From assembly GCF_004785645.1 (NCBI RefSeq), contig NZ_SRPE01000001.1:248001-312000 (forward strand): a stretch of 64,000 bases of DNA, in the 5' to 3' direction. Below are positions 63,568 to 64,000 of the stretch, in pieces. The notes beneath the pieces are model-generated. The model had not been told where the DNA came from and made no database searches. It saw only the letters and a list, made by a program, of their open reading frames with translations. Source of the stretch: Empedobacter tilapiae (GTDB lineage Bacteria; Bacteroidota; Bacteroidia; Flavobacteriales; Weeksellaceae). The translations under genes and the position numbers were made by a program. Each line of letters begins with the position of its first letter. The first letter of the stretch is position 1.

Positions 63568-64000
63568 ATGAATAACAATATATCACGTAAAGATTTTCTT
63601 AAAAATTCAGCTTTAGGATTAGCAGGATTTTCTTTCTTACCAGGATTCTTACAAGCTGCACCAGACTCTCAATTAGATAAGACGAATCTTACAAAACCAG
63701 GGAATTTCACGTTAAAAAATGTTCGTTTAGAAACAGGTTTCGAATATGAAAACGATGAAATCATTGGCACAAAAACAGATCTTTTTACAATTGAAATTGC
63801 CAATGGAAAAATCAAAAAAATCAACCCAAATCAACCGAATGCAAAAGCAATTGACGCGAAAGGTTTATTGATGTTACCGTCTTTCAAAGATATGCACATT
63901 CATTTAGACAAAACCTTATATGCAGATAGATGGCGCGCGGTTCGTCGTTCTGGAGGAATCAAAGGAATGATTGAATTAGAGCAAAAAGTTTTGCCTGAAA
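63568..64000 (+). CDS. Amidohydrolase-superfamily protein, N-terminal part (runs off the window)
   Basis: About 144 residues are present. A Tat-like or Sec signal (SRKDFLKNSALGLAGFSFLPG; a lysine replaces the second arginine of the twin) is followed by a beta-sandwich lead-in (NFTLKNVRLETG) and the metal-site motif FKDMHIHLDKTLYADRW. The HxH followed by LDKT resembles cytosine deaminase/N-acyl amidohydrolase-like members. Substrate and C-terminal ligands lie outside the window. Confidence 0.82.
   Translation, partial: MNNNISRKDFLKNSALGLAGFSFLPGFLQAAPDSQLDKTNLTKPGNFTLKNVRLETGFEYENDEIIGTKTDLFTIEIANGKIKKINPNQPNAKAIDAKGLLMLPSFKDMHIHLDKTLYADRWRAVRRSGGIKGMIELEQKVLPE

Noticed and set aside
1-64000. 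tRNA or rRNA genes
   Set aside because: No cloverleaf-like or rRNA-like stretch was recognised in any intergenic region; a tRNAscan-type search would settle it.

Overview
The window looks like chromosome of a low-GC member of the Flavobacteriia (Bacteroidota), probably near Weeksellaceae. Supporting signs are Bacteroidota-type promoters (TAnnTTTG at about -7), no obvious Shine-Dalgarno sites, a type IX secretion C-terminal domain, DUF6443-type RHS proteins, carboxypeptidase-regulatory/TonB-dependent outer-membrane receptors and a DnaX without the zinc module. I cannot name the species from sequence alone.

Layout. 1-10,350: a compact minus-strand division and cell-wall (dcw) operon, mraZ-rsmH-ftsL-like-ftsI-murE-mraY-murD-ftsW-murG-murC, preceded by three TGGTAA boxes spaced exactly 10 bp that look like MraZ sites. 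10,560-20,200: housekeeping genes (engB, aroQ, rarA, yidD-lgt, mscL, a thioredoxin-fold protein, a TonB-receptor-like barrel and a small LTxxQ-type protein). 20,200-25,600: a gene-poor accessory region. Its core is a two-gene minus-strand operon encoding an ECF-type sigma factor with a second C-terminal helix-turn-helix and a 366-residue Cas12f/TnpB-lineage protein that has lost its RuvC catalytic residues and the whole C-terminal zinc-finger/RuvC-III part. This fits an RNA-guided transcription system (nuclease-dead Cas12f plus sigma). Around it lie twin 55-bp repeats, three families of 11-bp-phased repeats, a roughly 450-500 bp duplicated non-coding block, a convincing ~80-nt small RNA with its own promoter and terminator, and an XRE regulator with a perfect 18-bp operator-like palindrome.

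25,570-39,420: an RHS polymorphic-toxin-like locus on the minus strand. A T9SS-sorted protein, a large YD-repeat protein and a full-length RHS protein with a metallopeptidase-like tip form one operon with a small exported partner gene. Two orphan C-terminal modules follow, each made of a decayed RHS-core fragment, a new tip, a lipoprotein partner gene and a related terminator. The orphan core fragments carry inserted hairpin elements. 39,650-64,000: ordinary chromosomal genes (proS, surface lipoproteins, FadL-like porin, xth, NUDIX, xerD, S41 protease, dCMP deaminase, gcr-like membrane protein, kdsB, DUF3822-rsmD, a siderophore-type receptor, FKBP lipoprotein, dnaX, AraC regulator, start of an amidohydrolase). 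dnaX contains an A10 slippery run that requires a -1 shift to read its C-terminal part, so it probably makes gamma-like and tau-like products.

How it works together: the first 10 kb builds and divides the cell wall. The middle region probably controls surface functions through the sigma/dead-Cas12f pair (targets unknown), and the RHS locus is a swappable surface-effector system whose partner proteins are all predicted to be exported or lipidated, suggesting that the effectors act in the cell envelope.
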